Assembly: GCA_963813375.1 (NCBI GenBank)
Contig: CAWEYT010000021.1
Coordinates: forward strand, 153,473-217,472
Source of the DNA: DASTFY01 sp963813375
Lineage (GTDB): Bacteria; Actinomycetota; Acidimicrobiia; Acidimicrobiales; Ilumatobacteraceae
Direction of reading: 5' to 3'
Length of the DNA stretch: 64,000 nucleotides
In this document: positions 34,303-42,305 of the stretch, one piece after another
Position numbering within the stretch: the first letter of the stretch is position 1
Layout: every line of letters starts with the position of its first letter
Translations under genes and position numbers: made by a program
The notes under the pieces: generated by a model
Seen by the model: the letters and a program-made list of their open reading frames with translations, nothing else
Told to the model about the DNA's origin: nothing
The model's database searches: none

Positions 34303-35216
34303 GGCTCGGTCGGCGCTCCTGCGGTGAAGTCCTGGACGGCGCGGGTGCCTTCGAGGAAGGCCTCCTCCAGGGTCGATGACTGCGGTGCCAGCTCGTGGAG
34401 CGCGATGCCGAGATGCGCTGCCGTGTCCCCGACGGTCGCGGCAGCGACACCGCGCACGTCCGCTCCGTCCGGGCCGTCCCATTCGAGCGTGGCGCCTTGG
34501 CGCTCGAGCGCCGCTCCCAGCGCCGCCATTCGGGGGCTCCGTACGCGCACCCAGGTCCGCGCGTACTTGGTCACGAAGTCCTCCACCGAGGAGTCGGCGA
34601 TCAACCGGCCCTGGCCGATCACCACCAGGTGATCCGCCATCAGCGCCATCTCGGAGAGCAGGTGGCTGGAGAGGAACACGCACCGTCCCTGCCCGGCTAG
34701 GTACGTGAGGAGTTGGCGGATCCACTGGATGCCCTCGGGGTCGAGCCCGTTGGCCGGTTCGTCGAGGACCAGGGTGTGGGGATCACCGAGGAGCGCCGTC
34801 GCCAGCCCGAGGCGCTGGCGCATGCCGAGCGAGAAGCCACCGACCGGGCGCTTGGCCACCTCGGTCAACCCGACCATGGCCAGCACCTCGTCCACCCGTG
34901 TGCGGGGCAGCTTGCTCGCGGCGGCCACCGACCAGAGGTGGTTGTAGGCGTTGCGGGACGGGTGGGCGTAGGCGGCGTCGAGCAGGGCGCCGACCTGGGT
35001 GGCCGGATGCTTGAACGAGCGGTACGACTGGCCCGTGAACGTGGCCTGACCGCCGTTCGGTCGGTCGAGCTGCAGGAGGAGTCGCATCGTGGTGCTCTTG
35101 CCCGAGCCGTTGGGACCCAGAAAGCCCGTCACCCGACCCGGTGGCACCGTGAAGCTCAGATCGTCCACGGCGAGGACCTGCCCGTAGCGCTTGGTGAGCC
35201 CCTTTGCCTCGATCAC
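34299..35216 (-). CDS. ABC transporter ATP-binding protein
   Basis: The product has 305 residues. Walker A is LGPNGSGKSTTMRLLL, the signature FSLGMRQRLGLATALLG, Walker B HTLVLDEPANGLDPEG, and the switch histidine lies in FLSSHLLSEMALMADH. The C-terminal 90 residues form the accessory domain of BcrA/DrrA-like drug or lipid exporters. It is coupled to the permease downstream. Start at a leaderless GTG, 8 nt from TAGGGT. Confidence 0.93.
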   Translation of the reverse strand: MIEAKGLTKRYGQVLAVDDLSFTVPPGRVTGFLGPNGSGKSTTMRLLLQLDRPNGGQATFTGQSYRSFKHPATQVGALLDAAYAHPSRNAYNHLWSVAAASKLPRTRVDEVLAMVGLTEVAKRPVGGFSLGMRQRLGLATALLGDPHTLVLDEPANGLDPEGIQWIRQLLTYLAGQGRCVFLSSHLLSEMALMADHLVVIGQGRLIADSSVEDFVTKYARTWVRVRSPRMAALGAALERQGATLEWDGPDGADVRGVAAATVGDTAAHLGIALHELAPQSSTLEEAFLEGTRAVQDFTAGAPTEP

Positions 35217-35224
35217 GGCGGGGG

Positions 35225-35230
35225 ACCCTA
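35225..35230 (-). promoter_or_regulatory. -10 box TAGGGT, ABC transporter operon
   Basis: TAGGGT on the minus strand is followed by 8 nt and the GTG at 35216. Confidence 0.45.
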
Positions 35231-35237
35231 ACGGGCG

Positions 35238-36113
35238 TCACGTGATGTCGACGGCCTCCAGCCAGTCCTTCACCACGTCGGCCGCCTCGTCGCCGTCGAA
35301 GCGCACCCGAGCGATGAGCGCCGGCAGCGTCGCCGGCTCGAGCGTGCTGCTCAGCGCGTCGAGCGTCGCTTGCAGCTCCGGCGTGGCCGCGCTGGTCCTC
35401 ACCAGCGGCGTCACCGCCTCGATCGGCGAGTCGAGCTGATCGTCGACGAGCGGGAGGAGGTGGTCCCGAGCAATCGCCGGATCGGTGGCGGCGAGCGTGC
35501 GGCAGTCATCGTCGGCCAGTTCGTCGGGCCGGTCGGCGACGAGCTGATCGAGATCGGTCCGGCTCATCAGCTCGTGCGCTGTTGCGACCGACTCCCGGCA
35601 CGCCACGACCTCGCCGTCGTGGGCGCTGGACGGCGTGAGCACCGTCAGCCCGACCGGCAGGGCTTCCCGAAGAGCATCCACCTGCTCGGCCGTCGTCGTC
35701 GCCTCAGGATCAGCAGGCGCGATCAGGTCGGCGAGCAACGCGTTGCTCCGTTCGGGCACCACGGTCACGGTGCCGGCCTCCAGCTCCCGCAGCGTCGCCT
35801 GACGATCGAGCAACCCCGGCCGCCGCTCGACCGTCGCCCCCCGGGCCTCGAGCGCCTGCGCGTACAGCTCCCCGAGCAGCACGTCGAGGTCGTCGTCGCC
35901 CACCCAGCCGACCGTGACGTCGACACCCGTCAGGTCCGACGCAGCCGACGCGCTGTTCCCGCCGTCATCGTCCCCGCACCCGGTCAACCCCAGTGCAGAC
36001 AGCCCGACGACGACCGCGACCCCGGACGCCACCCCCCAAGATCGCCCCGCTCCCACCCCCGCATCATGACCCATTCCCTCTGCCGATCCCATCGTCATCC
36101 CCACGCACCCCAC
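35238..36113 (-). CDS. Substrate-binding lipoprotein, OpuAC-like
   Basis: The product has up to 291 residues. A signal sequence VASGVAVVVGLSALGLTGCG ends in a lipobox (LTGC), followed by an acidic GDDDGG linker. The rest resembles glycine-betaine/osmoprotectant binding proteins (VTVGWVGDDDLDVLLGELYA, VTVVPERSNALLADLI, LTVLTPSSAHDGEVVACRES, IARVRFDGDEAADVVKDWLE). Partner permease and ATPase genes are not adjacent, since the neighbouring ABC is an exporter. The start is uncertain: ATGs at 36113, 36098, 36092 and 36074 are all in frame. Confidence 0.65.
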   Translation of the reverse strand: MGCVGMTMGSAEGMGHDAGVGAGRSWGVASGVAVVVGLSALGLTGCGDDDGGNSASAASDLTGVDVTVGWVGDDDLDVLLGELYAQALEARGATVERRPGLLDRQATLRELEAGTVTVVPERSNALLADLIAPADPEATTTAEQVDALREALPVGLTVLTPSSAHDGEVVACRESVATAHELMSRTDLDQLVADRPDELADDDCRTLAATDPAIARDHLLPLVDDQLDSPIEAVTPLVRTSAATPELQATLDALSSTLEPATLPALIARVRFDGDEAADVVKDWLEAVDIT

Positions 36114-36191
36114 CCCACCCCAACGCCCACGCCCGCGCCCGCCCCGCCCCGCCTCATCACGCCCCCACCCACCGCCCCCACATCCACGACA

Positions 36192-36227
36192 CTCGTCCGG
36201 CGATTCGCCGCAGATTCGCCGGACGAG
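36192..36227. repeat. Dispersed palindromic repeat, copy B
   Basis: CTCGTCCGGCGA (36192-36203) is the reverse complement of TCGCCGGACGAG (36216-36227), with a 12-nt loop containing another TTCGCCG. It lies in the 278-bp divergent intergenic region 36114-36391, which is otherwise C/A-rich and without recognised genes. Confidence 0.65.
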
Positions 36228-36391
36228 CGCAGCCGGTGCGGGGGTCGGGGCGGCGGTTGTCGTCGGTCCACCACAGGATCGATGTCACACCCTCCTGGCA
36301 GCATCGCTCTTGGCCCGGATCGTCGGCGCATTCGGCTGGGTCATCTCGGCGCCCTGGTGACGGTCAACTCTGGTGAGAACGGAGGTCGCCG

Positions 36392-37009
36392 ATGCATGCG
36401 CGGCCTGATGGATCGCTGCCGCCGTCGCCGCGGTGGTTGAACGACGATCCGTACTTCGTCGCTCGGCGAGCGGCGGAGCTTCGGTGCGGCGAGCGGACTC
36501 GGCTCGATCGGCGTCGCCAAGAGGTGGTGGAGCGGCTCGACGAGCTCGACGCCGTCGTCGCCTCCTGGATGCACGATCGGCGCGCGGTGCTCGACGAAGC
36601 GGAGGAGATCCACGACACGCTGTGGCCCGCCGTCGAAGCCGGATGGGGACGGCGGCCACCTCGCCCCGGCCGGTCGCCCATGGCACCGCAGGTGGTGCGG
36701 CCCAAAGCCGTCCGAGGCGCGGCGCTCCGCTCGCTCTGCGGCGCGCTGCTGCACCGTCATGGCGAGCTGGCCCTCGTCGAGCTGCACACGCTCATCCACG
36801 TCTACGGCTACGAGATCCTCAGCCGGACGCCGGTCAAGACCCTGGCGGACAGCCTCGGGTACGAGACGCTCGAAGGGCGGGCGGAGCGCGTCCGGCGTGG
36901 CGTCTACCGGGCCAGAGGGTCGGCGCCGCCTCACATCGACCCTCGTCTGGCCGGCGCCCCGGAGAGCTGGTTTCCTGCGTTCGCAGCCTGGCAGCGCGGC
37001 GGGCCGTTC
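36392..37009 (+). CDS. Hypothetical protein with HARE-like helix-turn-helix segment (3' end unclear)
   Basis: The ATG at 36392 has a GGAGG ribosome binding site 6 nt upstream. Residues 10-100 are charged and helical (VVERLDELDAVVASWMHDRR). From about 115 the sequence RSLCGALLHRHGELALVELH and TLIHVYGYEILSRTPVKTLA is followed by DSLGYETLEGRAERVRRGVY. It looks like a winged-helix fold found in many actinobacterial proteins of unknown function. The frame stays open to 38170, but everything past about 37010 is antisense to mftC. The real end is therefore probably near 37010-37041, after a lost stop. Confidence 0.5.
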
Positions 37010-38140
37010 TCAGACGGCGGTGCCGACGGGCTTGCGGATGAGCCGGACGGGCTTGGAGTGGTCGACCGCCGGCCGGGGGAGGACGGAGGCGTCGACGACC
37101 GCGAGCGCGTCCAGTCCACCGCCGCGCACGCACTCGGGGTCGGGCCCGTCGAGGGGGAGCCCGGTGAAGAACTTGGCCGCCATGCAGCCGCCCTGGCAGG
37201 CGTCATAGCTCCCGCAACTCGAACACGCTCCGGCGGACTCGGGTTCCCGCAGCGAACGGAACAGCTCGCTCTCGCGCCACACGGCGGCGAACCCCCCAGG
37301 CTCCCGGACGCTGCCAGCCCGGAACTGGTCATGGATGACGAACGGACAGGCGTACACGTCGCCCACCGGGTCGATGAGGCACACGACGCGGCCCGCACCG
37401 CACAGGTTGAGCCCCGGCAGAGCATCGCCCAGCGCGTTGAGGTGGAAGAAGGAGTCGCCCGTCAGGACGTCCTCACCATGCTCGAGCAGCCAGGCGTAGA
37501 TGGTGCGCTGCTGCTCGGGGGTGGGGTGGAGCGAGGCCCAGCTGTCGACGCCTCGACCGGACGGGCGGAGGCGGGTCACGCGCAGTTGAGCGCCGTAGGA
37601 ATCGGCCAGGGCCTTGAATCCGTCAAGCTGCGCCACGTTCTCCCGGGTCACGACCACGGAGATCTTGAACGGTCCGAACCCGGCCTCGGCCAGGTGGTCC
37701 ATCGCCCGCCGGGCGACGGCGTACGAACCGACCCCGCGCACGGCGTCGTTGGTCACGGCGTCGAGTCCGTCGATGCTGATCTGGATGTCCAGGTAGTCCA
37801 TGGCGGTGAGCCGTCGCGCCGCTTGGCGGTCGATGAACGTGCCGTTCGTCGAGAACTTCACCCCGATTCCGACGTCCACGGCGTACGAGATCAGCTCGAA
37901 GAAGTCCCGGCGGATCATCGGCTCCCCGCCGCCGATGTTGATGTAGAAGACCTGCAGAGCGGCCAGCTCATCGAGGAGGGCGACGGCTTCGGCGGTCGAC
38001 AGCTCGGCGGGATCACGCCGCCCGGAGGAAGAGAGGCAGTGGACGCACGACAGGTTGCAGGCGTACGTGAGCTCCCAGGTCAGGCAGATGGGCGCCTGCA
38101 AGCCGCCCTTGAGCTGCTCAGCCAGGCTCGACGCGCGCAC
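37010..38140 (-). CDS. mftC: Mycofactocin radical SAM maturase MftC
   Basis: The product has 376 residues from the GTG at 38140. The radical SAM cluster CNLSCVHC gives C28, C32 and C35. The SAM-binding GGGEPMIRRDF follows, then the barrel (FSTNGTFIDRQAARRLTAMD, QISIDGLDAVTNDAVRGVGS). The C-terminal SPASM region binds auxiliary clusters: LCGAGRVVCLIDPVGDVYAC and CSSCGSYDACQGGC. MftC oxidatively decarboxylates and cyclises the C-terminal Val-Tyr of MftA. The start overlaps the end of mftB by 23 bp. Upstream lie mftB and mftA in the same direction. Confidence 0.93.
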   Translation of the reverse strand: MRASSLAEQLKGGLQAPICLTWELTYACNLSCVHCLSSSGRRDPAELSTAEAVALLDELAALQVFYINIGGGEPMIRRDFFELISYAVDVGIGVKFSTNGTFIDRQAARRLTAMDYLDIQISIDGLDAVTNDAVRGVGSYAVARRAMDHLAEAGFGPFKISVVVTRENVAQLDGFKALADSYGAQLRVTRLRPSGRGVDSWASLHPTPEQQRTIYAWLLEHGEDVLTGDSFFHLNALGDALPGLNLCGAGRVVCLIDPVGDVYACPFVIHDQFRAGSVREPGGFAAVWRESELFRSLREPESAGACSSCGSYDACQGGCMAAKFFTGLPLDGPDPECVRGGGLDALAVVDASVLPRPAVDHSKPVRLIRKPVGTAV

Positions 38141-38396
38141 GCACCACCTCCGATGACTCGAGGGCCGTGAGCGCCCGGATGAAGTTGCCCCAGCGGGACG
38201 GGGCCACACCGCAGGCCTCGAGCGCCGCCCGAACAGTCGGCTCCTCGCCCAACCGGCGTACGACCGCCACGACGTCGGGGTGCTTCAGGAACACCAAGCG
38301 GCGATTGCCGTAGTGGTAGGCCAGCGCGCCGAACGGCTCAGGCCGCAGGGCCACGTCGGGATGGAGCTCCAACGGTCGGTCGAGCGTGACCTCCAC
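38118..38396 (-). CDS. mftB: Mycofactocin peptide chaperone MftB
   Basis: The product has 92 residues from a GTG 4 nt after mftA. It shows the PqqD/RRE-like pattern of MftB: LDRPLELHPDVALRPEPFGA, then LAYHYGNRRLVFLKHPDVVA, followed by small helices (FIRALTALESSEVVRAR). It binds the leader of MftA and delivers it to MftC. An ATG farther upstream (38423) would overlap the core of mftA and seems less likely. Confidence 0.88.
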   Translation of the reverse strand: MEVTLDRPLELHPDVALRPEPFGALAYHYGNRRLVFLKHPDVVAVVRRLGEEPTVRAALEACGVAPSRWGNFIRALTALESSEVVRARVEPG

Positions 38397-38400
38397 TGGC

Positions 38401-38487
38401 TCAGTAGACGCCGCACATCCCATCGATCGAGATCTCCTCGATGAGGAGCTCCTCCTCGACGTCATCGGCCACCTCGTCCGTCACCAT
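38401..38487 (-). CDS. mftA: Mycofactocin precursor peptide MftA
   Basis: A 28-residue gene encodes an acidic leader rich in Glu, Asp and Val/Leu, followed by the invariant core ISIDGMCGVY and TGA. The last two residues, Val and Tyr, are the ones that MftC joins to form the mycofactocin ring. It begins with the ATG at 38487. mftB and mftC follow at 4 nt and 23-bp overlap. Recognition rests on the C-terminal core, the length and the adjacent maturases. Confidence 0.93.
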   Translation of the reverse strand: MVTDEVADDVEEELLIEEISIDGMCGVY

Positions 38488-38528
38488 CGCAGCTCGGACA
38501 GCTCGGACAGCTCGGTCGGATCGTCCAT
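38481..38528 (-). CDS. 15-codon leader ORF overlapping the mftA start
   Basis: The ATG at 38528 stands 7 nt from a TACGCT box and opens a frame encoding MDDPTELSELSELRW, with a 9-bp repeat giving the SEL repeats. Its TGA overlaps the mftA start as ATGGTGA. It could be a leaderless translation-coupling peptide. Alternatively a single missing base would fuse it to mftA, giving a precursor of about 42 residues. Confidence 0.4.
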   Translation of the reverse strand: MDDPTELSELSELRW

Positions 38529-38535
38529 GAGCGGG

Positions 38536-38541
38536 AGCGTA
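38536..38541 (-). promoter_or_regulatory. -10 box TACGCT, mftABC operon
   Basis: TACGCT on the minus strand precedes the ATG at 38528 by 7 nt and mftA by 48 nt. It lies only 10 bp past the end of the upstream same-strand gene. Confidence 0.5.
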
Positions 38542-38550
38542 CCCGTCGCC

Positions 38551-39579
38551 TCAGGCGGAGAACACGCCCGCGCCGACGAGGACGCGCTGTGCGAGCTCGC
38601 GGTCTCCCTCGATGACGGCATCGAGCTGCGCAGGGGTGACCCTGCGGGCCGCCAGCCGGCAGTAGTCGACGACGTCGACCACCACGGTGGCGTCGGCGTG
38701 GCCGGGCCCCGCGCCCAGGTCGAGCGCCTGGTCCCAGGTGCCACCGCCCGCGCCGGTCAGCACGAGGCGCACCGTCCGACCTCCGCCCTCGAGTCCGCTC
38801 ATGGCCATCCCGAAGGGGAGGCTGGGAACGGCGATCCGGCTCATGCGTCGCAACCGGGCGGGGTCCGGCGGCGCGGGCGGGCGCCCCGTCGCGCGGCGGA
38901 TGTCCTCATCGTGGGTCCAGATCTCGAACACCCGTGTGATCAGGACGGTCGACAAGGAGGTGTCGAGGAAGTGGAAGTGGATCTGCTCTCGACCGGCCGC
39001 GCGGTCGAGGCTTCTCAAGTGGCTCGTGATCGCTTCGGTCCGCTCCCGCCAGCGGGCCAGCACCTCCCGCGCCGGGCGATCCGACCACGCGGCGACGAAC
39101 GCTCTGGTCATGCCCAGATGGTCGGCCTCCAGCGCTTCATCGATCTCCAGCGGCCACAGGCCGAGCTGACGACCGAAGTACTCCTCGACGGCGACCAGGT
39201 GGGTGACGAGTCCCTTGACCGTCCAGCCCTCGATGGTCGGAGCGCTCCAGTCCTCCGGGCTCAGCTCAGAGAGCAGCCGCCCGAGCGCGTCGACGGTCCT
39301 GCTGTAGGCCTCGTTGGCCGGCAGCTCCTCGGGCTGGTGCAGGGCGGCGCCGAACGGTCGCCGGGCGGTCGCCGACGAGAGGGCGCGGTCACGCAGGTCG
39401 GACGGCGGCTGTTCGGCGGCCAGCGTCGCCACCTCGCCGAGGGCCTGACGCCAGGCGTCGAGGTCGGGTGGTGGCTGCTGCCCGTCGAGCCGGGCTTCGA
39501 CGGCCTTCAGCTCGCTGGTCTCCAGGGCGTCGAGGGCGAACGCGGCCAGATCGTCCGGCGAACCGATGCTCAGGTCCAC
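38551..39579 (-). CDS. Anti-sigma-like N-terminus fused to a DinB-like/maleylpyruvate isomerase-family domain
   Basis: The product has 342 residues. The N-terminal 80 residues (DLAAFALDALETSELKAVEA, then LAAEQPPSDLRDRALSSATA) resemble the sigma-binding region of RskA-type anti-sigma factors but lack the HxxxCxxC zinc motif and a membrane anchor. From about residue 90 a mycothiol-dependent maleylpyruvate isomerase-like domain begins: YSRTVDALGRLLSELSPEDW, APTIEGWTVKGLVTHLVAVE and TRVFEIWTHDEDIRRATGRP (metal His and Asp). An SCP2-like C-terminal region follows. It overlaps the sigma gene by 10 bp, so a soluble anti-sigma with a cofactor-binding sensory domain is likely. Confidence 0.7.
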   Translation of the reverse strand: MDLSIGSPDDLAAFALDALETSELKAVEARLDGQQPPPDLDAWRQALGEVATLAAEQPPSDLRDRALSSATARRPFGAALHQPEELPANEAYSRTVDALGRLLSELSPEDWSAPTIEGWTVKGLVTHLVAVEEYFGRQLGLWPLEIDEALEADHLGMTRAFVAAWSDRPAREVLARWRERTEAITSHLRSLDRAAGREQIHFHFLDTSLSTVLITRVFEIWTHDEDIRRATGRPPAPPDPARLRRMSRIAVPSLPFGMAMSGLEGGGRTVRLVLTGAGGGTWDQALDLGAGPGHADATVVVDVVDYCRLAARRVTPAQLDAVIEGDRELAQRVLVGAGVFSA

Positions 39580-40163
39580 GACGTCACCCCCTCCGCGGCC
39601 AGCACGTTCGACAGCTTGGCCAGCGCCAGTCGCAGCCGCGACTTCGCGGTGCCCTCCGGGAGGCCGAGCGTCGCCGCCACCTCGCGGAAGGTCAGCCCAC
39701 CGAAGTAGGCGAGGACCACGGCCTCTCGCTGCTCGAGCGGCAACGTCTCGACCGCGGCGCGGACTCGGGCGGCGGTGTCCTGGTTCGACAGCTCCGCGGT
39801 GATGTCCGTGAGCGTCGTGACCGTGCCCGTCGCCGCGTCCTGAGCGGTGCGCGACTCACGGTCGCGCCGGCGGGTCTCGCTCCGCACCCAGTCCACGGCA
39901 CGCCGGTGGGAGATGGCGCCCAGGAACGCGCGCAGCGACCCTTTGGACGGGTCAAAGCGGTCTGCATGTTCCCAGAGCTGCACGAACACCTCCTGCGTGA
40001 TCTCCTCGGCCGCCGCCGTGGAGTTGGTCACCCGACGGGCCAAGCCGTAGACGAGGCTGCCGTAGCGGTCGTAGACGTGGCCCAGGGCGCCGTCGTCGCC
40101 GGCGACGATGCGATCGATCAGGGATCCGTCTGCTTCCGGCAGACGCGTGTCCGGCGTGGACAT
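39570..40163 (-). CDS. ECF RNA polymerase sigma factor
   Basis: The product has 197 residues from the ATG at 40163. Sigma-2 reads YDRYGSLVYGLARRVTNSTA, AEEITQEVFVQLWEHADRFD and KGSLRAFLGAISHRRAVDWV. Sigma-4 reads VETLPLEQREAVVLAYFGGL and TFREVAATLGLPEGTAKSRL. It resembles SigK-type ECFs. The start is chosen from a TACGGT box 7 nt upstream; an in-frame ATG at 40184 lies upstream of this box. It probably regulates genes nearby with its overlapping anti-sigma gene. Confidence 0.9.
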   Translation of the reverse strand: MSTPDTRLPEADGSLIDRIVAGDDGALGHVYDRYGSLVYGLARRVTNSTAAAEEITQEVFVQLWEHADRFDPSKGSLRAFLGAISHRRAVDWVRSETRRRDRESRTAQDAATGTVTTLTDITAELSNQDTAARVRAAVETLPLEQREAVVLAYFGGLTFREVAATLGLPEGTAKSRLRLALAKLSNVLAAEGVTSWT

Positions 40164-40170
40164 CGCGGCA

Positions 40171-40176
40171 ACCGTA
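40171..40176 (-). promoter_or_regulatory. -10 box TACGGT, ECF sigma gene
   Basis: TACGGT on the minus strand is followed by 7 nt and the ATG at 40163. Confidence 0.45.
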
Positions 40177-40274
40177 GTGGCCATTGCCCGTCCGTTCGAC
40201 GCCGTCGGCTTCGCGGATCACCGGTTATGGTCCGGCTCGTCCGGGAGCGGGAGCAAGACCGTAGGGGGTTCGCC

Positions 40275-41389
40275 ATGAAGACCACCGCCGCCATCCTGTG
40301 GGAGGTCGGGGCCGAGTGGAGTGTCGAGGAGATCGAGCTGGACCCGCCCGGCCCGGGCGAGGTGTTGGTGAAGATGGCCGCGTCCGGCATGTGCCACTCC
40401 GACGAGCACCTCGTCACGGGAGATCTGCCGTTCGAGCTGCCCATCGTCGGCGGGCACGAGGGCGCCGGCACGGTGCAAGAGGTCGGGGAGGGCGTGAGCT
40501 GGCTCAAGCCCGGTGACCACGTCGTGTTCGGGTTCATCCCCTCGTGCGGGCGCTGCCCGAGTTGCTCGACCGGCCATCAGAACCTCTGCGACCTGGGCGC
40601 GGCGCTCGGCCTCGGGATGCAGATCGCCGACGGCACGTCCCGCCACCATGCCCAGGGGCAGGACCTGAAGCTGATGTGCCTCTTGGGGACGTTCAGCAAG
40701 CACACGGTCGTGAACGAGGCGAGCTGCATCAAGATCGACGACGACGTGCCCGCTCGACCGGGCCTGCCTCCTCGGCTGCGGCGTGGTGACGGGATGGGGC
40801 TCATCCGTCTACGCCGCCGAGGTGCAACCCGGCGACAACGTCGTCGTGGTCGGCGTCGGCGGCATCGGGGCCAACGCCATCCAGGGCGCTCGCCTGGCCG
40901 GCGCCAAGCGGATCTTCGCCGTCGACCCGCTCGAGAACAAGCGCGAGAAGGCGATGGAGTTCGGCGCCACCCACACGGCTGCCTCCCTCGAGGAGGCGCT
41001 GCCGCTGGTGCAGGAGACGACGTGGGGCACCATGGCCAACAAGGTCGTGATGACCATGGGCGTGGGCAGCGGTGAGCTCATGGCCGGGGCCCTGGCGCTG
41101 ACCTCGAAGCGCGGTCGGGTGGTCGTCACGAACATCCACCCCGCGCTGGAGATGAGCGCCACCATGAGCCTGCTGGACCTCACGCTCATGGAGAAGCAGG
41201 TCGTCGGATCACTGTTCGGGTCGGGCAACCCGCGCGCCGACATCCCCAAGCTGCTCGGTCTGTACCGCGAGGGCCAACTGGACCTCGACGGCCTCGTGAC
41301 CAACACCTACGCGCTCGAGGACGTCAACCAGGGATACGTCGACATGCGCGGCCGGCACCAACATCCGTGGCGTCATCGTCCTCGACTGA
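40275..41389 (+). CDS. NDMA-dependent alcohol dehydrogenase (mycofactocin-associated), two frameshifts
   Basis: The protein is about 371 residues. The N-terminus KTTAAILWEVGAEWSVEEIE, then SGMCHSDEHLVTGDLPFELP and VGGHEGAGTVQEVGEGVSWL, gives the zinc ligands. The structural zinc site is CGRCPSCSTGHQNLC. GVGGIGANAIQGARLAGAKR is the nicotinamide-binding turn, and DGTSRHHAQGQDLKLMCLLG is typical of the NDMA-dependent, Rxyl_3153-like branch. In this branch the NAD(H) is bound tightly and mycofactocin is thought to be the external electron acceptor. Shifts near 40755 and 41355 (extra C) are needed. The end GTNIRGVIVLD is then in frame. AGGGGG precedes the ATG. Confidence 0.85.
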
Positions 41390-42305
41390 GCCGCTGCTCG
41401 ACCGCTTGGGCCGGCACGTCGTCGGCCGGCGTCGCGAGCTCGAGCTGGTCGTTGCCGCGCTCGCCGCCGGGCGGCACATCCTGCTCGAGGGCCCGCCGGG
41501 GACCGGGAAGTCGACGCTGCTGCGGGCGGTGGCGGACGAGCTCGGCATCGGCTTCGAGTTCGTGGAGGGCAACGCCGAGCTGACGCCGGCTCGGCTCGTC
41601 GGGCACTTCGACCCCGCCCGGGTCATGACCGACGGCTACGCGCCTGACGTGTTCGTCGACGGGCCGTTGGTGTCGGCGCTGCACGACGGCTCGCTGCTCT
41701 ACGTGGAGGAGATCAACCGCATCCCGGAGGAGACGCTCAACGTCCTCATCACGGTGATGAGCGAAGCGGAGCTGCACGTGCCCCGGCTCGGCCGGGTGGT
41801 GGCGGCGCCCGGCTTCCGGCTCGTCGCCGCCATGAACCCCTTCGATGCCGTGGGCACGGCTCGCATCTCGAGCGCGGTGTACGACCGGACCTGCCGCCTG
41901 CTGGTCGACTACCAGAGCGCGCAGGAGGAAGGGTCCATCGTCGACCGGGCCGTCGGCGAGGGCGGGGTCGACCAGGCGTGGCGGGAGAAGCTCGTCGAGC
42001 TGGTCCGGCGGACGCGGACCCATCCGGACGTGCGCATCGGCTCGTCGGTGCGAGGCGCCATCGACGCCACGGCGGTCGCGGCGAGCCTCGCGGAGCTGCG
42101 TGGGCTCCCCGTGTCCAACCCCAGCGTGGGGCTGGACGCCACCATGATCGCCCTGTCCGGCCGGATCCGGTTGCGAGAGGGCACGACCCGGACGGCCGAG
42201 GAGATCGTCACCGAGTTGTGGGCGGAGGTCTTCGGCCGCCGCACCGACGGGGAAGGCCAGGGAAAAGCTGGCGCCCCGAATGGGGCCACCAGCTCCCAGT
42301 CGTGA
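41367..42305 (+). CDS. MoxR-type AAA ATPase
   Basis: The product has 312 residues. Walker A is LLEGPPGTGKSTLLRAVADE, Walker B SLLYVEEINRIPEETLN, followed by sensor residues VAAMNPFDAVGTARISSAVY. The middle carries LTPARLVGHFDPARVMTDGY. MoxR ATPases work with VWA proteins as chaperones for metal or cofactor insertion; the next gene is such a VWA. Its GTG overlaps the reconstructed 3' end of the alcohol dehydrogenase gene. The coupling hints at a maturation role for that enzyme (inference). Confidence 0.88.
   Translation: MASSSSTEPLLDRLGRHVVGRRRELELVVAALAAGRHILLEGPPGTGKSTLLRAVADELGIGFEFVEGNAELTPARLVGHFDPARVMTDGYAPDVFVDGPLVSALHDGSLLYVEEINRIPEETLNVLITVMSEAELHVPRLGRVVAAPGFRLVAAMNPFDAVGTARISSAVYDRTCRLLVDYQSAQEEGSIVDRAVGEGGVDQAWREKLVELVRRTRTHPDVRIGSSVRGAIDATAVAASLAELRGLPVSNPSVGLDATMIALSGRIRLREGTTRTAEEIVTELWAEVFGRRTDGEGQGKAGAPNGATSSQS

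Noticed and set aside
37010..38170. Continuation of the 36392 plus-strand frame
   Set aside because: It is antisense to mftC and part of mftB; composition becomes Gly/Val/Arg/Glu-rich with no similarity. Only the first 205 residues or so look protein-like.
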